Positions 49,401 to 52,201 of a DNA stretch of 52,201 nt are shown piece after piece. The notes under the pieces are model-generated. The model saw only the letters and a program-made list of their open reading frames with translations. It was not told where the DNA came from and did not search any database. Positions within the stretch are counted from its first letter, which is position 1, and every line of letters begins with the position of its first letter. Location: contig USBZ01000007.1 of NCBI GenBank assembly GCA_900553065.1, forward strand, positions 1-52,201, read 5' to 3'. The position numbers were made by a program, and so were the translations under genes. Source of the stretch: an uncultured Desulfovibrio sp. Lineage in GTDB: Bacteria > Desulfobacterota > Desulfovibrionia > Desulfovibrionales > Desulfovibrionaceae.

Positions 49401-52048
49401 TCGCTGCCCTGCGGCACGAAATCAAGATTGCCCGCCGTGCCTGCCGGACGGAATCCGAGCACGTATCCCAGCGGAGACACAAGAAAACTTCTCTCCTCCG
49501 TGACGGAGCGACCGCCTCCCGGCTCAAAACCTTCCACAAGCAGGCGGCAGTGCAGCGTGCCGCCGCGGAGCTTCTCCAGAGGCAGGGAAAATACGGCCTT
49601 TCCTTCAGCATCGGTTCGCAGTTCTCCCAGCTCCAGCGTGAGCGGAGAGCCGCGGTACGGCATGGCGTCATGGAACGTCACGTCCCCATAGCCGGGGAAC
49701 GAAAGCGGAGCCGCCCATACGGAAAGCTGCACACGGATTCTTCTGTCGGCAGCGGGCAGTCCGAAAAGATTGCGGAGCGTGGCTTCCACCTGCCCCTGCG
49801 AGGCCTCCAGCCAGCCGGCTCCCGGATCGGGCGACAGCACAAGTGACAGATTCATGGTGTCGGGCTGGAATTCTTCCACCCGAACCGTTGCAGAGCCGAG
49901 CACCACGTCCATGCCCTGCGCGTCGGGAGTCCGCACGTCCAGCCGGTATCGTCCGGCCGAGGCGCTTTCCGGCACATTCCAGCTCAGCGCCGCCATGCCG
50001 TCGGCGCCGACCGTAAACATACGCCGCAGGACGGTATGTTCCGCAGGATCCACCAGCTCGGCAACGAACGGCATATCGGAAGGCAGCGCCTTCCAGTCGC
50101 CCCTGCGGAGCAGCATGCCGAAATGCATCGTCTCGCCGGGGCGGAACAGCCCCCGCTGGCTGAAGACATAGGCGTTCACCCCGTCGGCCTGACTGGTCTG
50201 TCCCTGCGTGGGAAAGCGGGAAAGATCCACGCTGCGGCTTTCATCATCGAGGGGAAGCCAGGCCATGTCCTCGCCGCTTCCGCTCTTCTTCCACGCCGTC
50301 ACCGCCACCGGACGACGTTCTCTGTCCAGCCCGGAAACGGAAGGCAGCACGGCCCGTCCGTCCGCGTCGGTCACGGCTTCGGCCACGGGTCTGCCGTTGA
50401 TGCCGAGTATGCCGACTTTCGCCCCGGAGACCGGCTTGCCGGAAGAAAGGGAACAGACAAACACGTCTCTTCCACCCGAAGCCCCCTTCTTGACGATCAT
50501 GCCCATGTCGGTCATCAGCAGAAAACGTCGGGCCGAGGCCACTTCCCTGTCTCCGTCCATGCCGGTCAGTTCCAGCTGAACCAGACCGTGCCCGTTTCCA
50601 GAGAGCGGCGTCACATCGAATACGGAGAACTGCGGCACACCCGGCTCCGTGCGCTGCAAAGGCATGACCCCTTCGAGGACGTCGGACACGGCGTCAAAGG
50701 GAATCTCATTGCTGGAAAACGGCGCAGACTGCGCGGCAAGAAGGCCCAGGAAAGGATCAAGCACGCGAGAGGCTCGCCAGCGTATGGCCGTCAGGCCGCT
50801 GGAGTGGATGTCCAGCCTGCGCGCGCCGCCGAGGGCAAGCACATTGCCCGGCTGAAGAAATTCAAGCTCCGGACCGAAGGGCGCGGCATGAAAGACTTCC
50901 CACCAGGGAGAAACCAGCGAAAAATCCTGAGAAGGTCCGAAGCCACGGGGAAGATCGAAAAGAAGATAGCTGTCCGGCTCGGCCTTCACCCGGAAGGTGA
51001 TGCGGCCGCTCGGCACGTCGGCCGGCTGCAGAAGCTCCAGCGCCACGGGAACAGAGCGGGAGAGCGTTTCCTCATCAATGACGGGCGCGGCCGTCCACAC
51101 CGTGGGCGACACCGCGCCTTCATCCAGAACACGCGGAAGACGAAGCGCCGTCATGGCTCCGGCCAGAGCGTCGGGCCGCACCAGCAGGCTTGTTTCCAGC
51201 GTAAGATGATATTCTCCGGCAAGATTTTTGTCCTTCGCCGGTTCAAGCGCGGCCTTTTTTATGAAGAACAGCGTGGACACGCCGGGAACCGTCACCTGAG
51301 CCGCCGCCTCCTGCCGCCCTTCGGGCACGATCCAGCGCGTTCCGTTGAGGCGCACTTCCGCCGCCACGCCCGGCAGCGCCATCGTCACCACGGCAGGCTT
51401 CTCGCTGAGCGAAAGAATGCGCGACCTGACAAGGCAGTTCGTATTGCCGCTCCAGATGAACTGCGGTTCCGCCAGACGAAGCGCGGCGTCGGAGACAATA
51501 ATCCGGGCATCGCGCTCCACAAGACTGCGCTCGGGCGGCGTGGAAAACGCAATGTCGAACGTGACGGCCCGCTCGCCGTTCAGGTCCGGATCAATCCACA
51601 TCTGCGCGTTCATGCCGTACGCCGTCAGAGGCGGCGTGGAAAATTCCGCACGGGAAGAGGTCAGCTTCACTCTCGACGGCAGGGGAAGATCGTCCATGAC
51701 CAGCTCAAACGAAGCTGCGGCAGGCCACGGCTCCTTCGGCCGGAAGGTCATCGTCCGCCCGTCAGCCCAGCGCCAGTCGCCGGAAACGTTCGGCTGAAGG
51801 CGCACGCCGCCGACAGGCGAACCTTCCTGCCCCAACAACGCAAAGCAGCGGGAGGCCCACGCATCCCCATAGGCTTCCCGGCACAAAGGCTCGTCCGGTT
51901 CAAGCATCACGCGGAGCACGTCGTCTCCCGAAGGCGGCGGAGAAAGCAGGGCACGGACAAAAGCCGGGGAAGCCTCCGATGCGCCGAAAGCAGGAACAAA
52001 CATCAGACACAGCAGCAAAAGGGGAAACAGGGTCACCCGGTACAGCAT
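46463..52048 (-). CDS. Alpha-2-macroglobulin family protein (YfhM-like)
   Basis: A 1861-residue periplasmic protein with a signal peptide (about residues 1-23, ending AFGA). It is built of many beta-sandwich MG domains, a bait-like region and a thioester domain in which Cys1411-Val-Glu-Gln1414 (SCVEQTVSR) stands for the C-G/L-E-Q thioester. Bacterial A2M traps proteases or protects the wall, and is often coded next to PBP1C, as here. E. coli YfhM is a lipoprotein, whereas no lipobox is seen here, so this one may be soluble. GGAGGA precedes the ATG, and a promoter lies just upstream. Confidence 0.94.
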   Translation of the reverse strand: MLYRVTLFPLLLLCLMFVPAFGASEASPAFVRALLSPPPSGDDVLRVMLEPDEPLCREAYGDAWASRCFALLGQEGSPVGGVRLQPNVSGDWRWADGRTMTFRPKEPWPAAASFELVMDDLPLPSRVKLTSSRAEFSTPPLTAYGMNAQMWIDPDLNGERAVTFDIAFSTPPERSLVERDARIIVSDAALRLAEPQFIWSGNTNCLVRSRILSLSEKPAVVTMALPGVAAEVRLNGTRWIVPEGRQEAAAQVTVPGVSTLFFIKKAALEPAKDKNLAGEYHLTLETSLLVRPDALAGAMTALRLPRVLDEGAVSPTVWTAAPVIDEETLSRSVPVALELLQPADVPSGRITFRVKAEPDSYLLFDLPRGFGPSQDFSLVSPWWEVFHAAPFGPELEFLQPGNVLALGGARRLDIHSSGLTAIRWRASRVLDPFLGLLAAQSAPFSSNEIPFDAVSDVLEGVMPLQRTEPGVPQFSVFDVTPLSGNGHGLVQLELTGMDGDREVASARRFLLMTDMGMIVKKGASGGRDVFVCSLSSGKPVSGAKVGILGINGRPVAEAVTDADGRAVLPSVSGLDRERRPVAVTAWKKSGSGEDMAWLPLDDESRSVDLSRFPTQGQTSQADGVNAYVFSQRGLFRPGETMHFGMLLRRGDWKALPSDMPFVAELVDPAEHTVLRRMFTVGADGMAALSWNVPESASAGRYRLDVRTPDAQGMDVVLGSATVRVEEFQPDTMNLSLVLSPDPGAGWLEASQGQVEATLRNLFGLPAADRRIRVQLSVWAAPLSFPGYGDVTFHDAMPYRGSPLTLELGELRTDAEGKAVFSLPLEKLRGGTLHCRLLVEGFEPGGGRSVTEERSFLVSPLGYVLGFRPAGTAGNLDFVPQGSDAALEFVAVGPDLAPADPGELSFRVSARSYVTSLVTDADGRYRYEDTPVDSVVRASTQSFDADGHLRWTLPSDICGEFLLEVCDASGRSMARVPFTVAGNGDLRPATQTSLPSSSLRMHLDSTELASGGKVKVFLSSPYEGTGLLTIERDSVAAWRWFHAPAGDSVQEIDVPEDFEGRAYVSVSLVRSLSSPDVFMNPYAFAVAPVSVNVGRRDMKLRLDVPSAPVKPGESIPVTLHSPHAGKAFLFAVDEGVLRLTAFPTPDPLRYLLRDRALEVETRQMFDLLMPEHGSFPLPAFGGDMGMAGGRFHNPFKRRNEPPMTFWSGLVDVKEGEQRFDIPVPGYYSGTVRVMAVAASPQTAGNAEADVVVRGNVVITPQLPVLASPGDVFEASVAVANNTSAALHAGLSLQVGEALRLVDAPPADITVEPGAELVLPFRVEAEDVPGNAEVTFIISGEGVEARRTASLSVRPASPLRESLRVGSTTSSMTLSTGRELYPYHAEGSASVSAMPLPALRGLIRYLESYPYSCVEQTVSRAMPYALLMNRPEFFSDTGRTPEETARLARERLDEALGAVESALTWRGVSLWPGGEPDLLVTAYAADFLLTMRENGAALPGGLLADVFSALERAVDRVPSSLEEGREQAYGLWVLTREGRITTRSLEQLIRNLEERFPGWREDVTSSLLAASCAVMRLKDDAEALLAMYRSPGADFRESRLDMLASLSLRASVLARQFPGKLEDMRAALVDELFDATNGGRYVSLSAALAVRALLDMEKAAPLPDGVTLRCTRMQPGFHSDSALPEDVNAMLTLSAPGCGLYDLTVPEGGATLYWEVSDLGFDRRMPEGESFEGMEVRRRYLDAEGLDVTHVRQGDAVTVSVTARAYGGRLDDAVIIDMLPGGFEMDLSTPVTAESPELNDSILADRREDRMILFADLGTDTVTFTYRIRAVNRGVYAVPPVQGEAMYRRSVHAFSSGGSITVE

Positions 52049-52077
52049 GGGGTATCCTCCGTCACGGCTTTTTTTTC

Positions 52078-52106
52078 ATCATAAAAGACTTCCTTCCTCC
52101 CGACAA
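52078..52106 (-). promoter_or_regulatory. Promoter of the alpha-2-macroglobulin-pbpC unit
   Basis: On the minus strand TTGTCG (52106 to 52101), 17-base spacer and TATGAT (52083 to 52078), about 30 bases before the start codon. It would also serve pbpC, which has no promoter of its own that I can see. Confidence 0.65.
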
Positions 52107-52201
52107 GAAAGCCTTCCAACTTCCCGCAGGATCACAATTTTTTATAGGCTCTTGACTAGCTGAAAGGACCTAAAAAGGTTATCTGGTTAGTCATGGCAAT
52201 G

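Noticed and set aside
52152..52201. TTGACT and an ATG-GCA-ATG at the right edge as promoter and start of another gene
   Set aside because: No -10 element lies at a suitable distance, there is no ribosome binding site before the ATG, and the window ends after three codons.

Overview
The window looks like chromosomal DNA from a member of the Desulfovibrionaceae, probably a gut- or host-associated relative of Desulfovibrio, Bilophila or Mailhella. This is inferred from protein character and gene order: a GC-rich anaerobe with class I hybrid-cluster protein, CoA-disulfide reductase-rhodanese, a PaaK-like ligase, a D-cysteine desulfhydrase/cysteate-lyase family gene and a Gram-negative LPS export set. 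No 16S gene or other decisive marker is present, so genus is not assigned.

Layout. 1-2.7 kb (minus): a PLP lyase cut by the window edge, an Asp/Glu-type racemase, an acidic amino acid symporter and RidA; together they fit uptake and beta-elimination of a sulfur-containing amino acid such as cysteate or D-cysteine. 3-4.4 kb: a PaaK-like CoA ligase facing the der GTPase gene across a shared promoter region. 6-7.5 kb: a YjaB-like acetyltransferase and a DUF1269 membrane protein with a striking three-repeat, cysteine-flanked tail. 7.6-13 kb: guaB-guaA, then a short AT-rich foreign stretch (P-loop kinase, three back-to-back hairpins, other repeats), bounded on the right by a near-copy of the guaA 3' end, then a second GMP synthase that lacks the glutaminase domain. 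13-18.6 kb: a MATE exporter, an alkyltransferase-like protein and the overlapping run tatB-tatC-hisB-lipoprotein-hisA. 18.9-22 kb: a beta-CASP-like metallo-hydrolase, an EamA transporter and a B3/B4-domain protein. 22.1-26.8 kb: tRNA-Ala(GGC), darP, two conserved unknown genes, dgkA, an RlmI-type methyltransferase and a class V aminotransferase. 27-29 kb: CoA-disulfide reductase-rhodanese behind a long leader. 29.3-38 kb: an envelope region (waaA, galE, a lipoprotein, a Wza-like export protein, a GT8 glycosyltransferase, kdsC-lptC-lptA-lptB). 38-52 kb: a DUF721/DciA-like gene, hcp, a CYTH phosphatase, rpsA, an RluC/RluD-family synthase, and pbpC with a giant alpha-2-macroglobulin gene.

Most of the window is ordinary housekeeping and envelope DNA, with clear intrinsic terminators between units. 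The parts that are not ordinary are the repeat-tailed DUF1269 protein (7257-7520), the guaA-linked island with its stacked hairpins (10782-11997) and the glutaminase-less GMP synthase beside it, and the putative sulfur-amino-acid cassette at the left edge. Many long open frames lie antisense to real genes because of the GC-rich third positions; they are left out.
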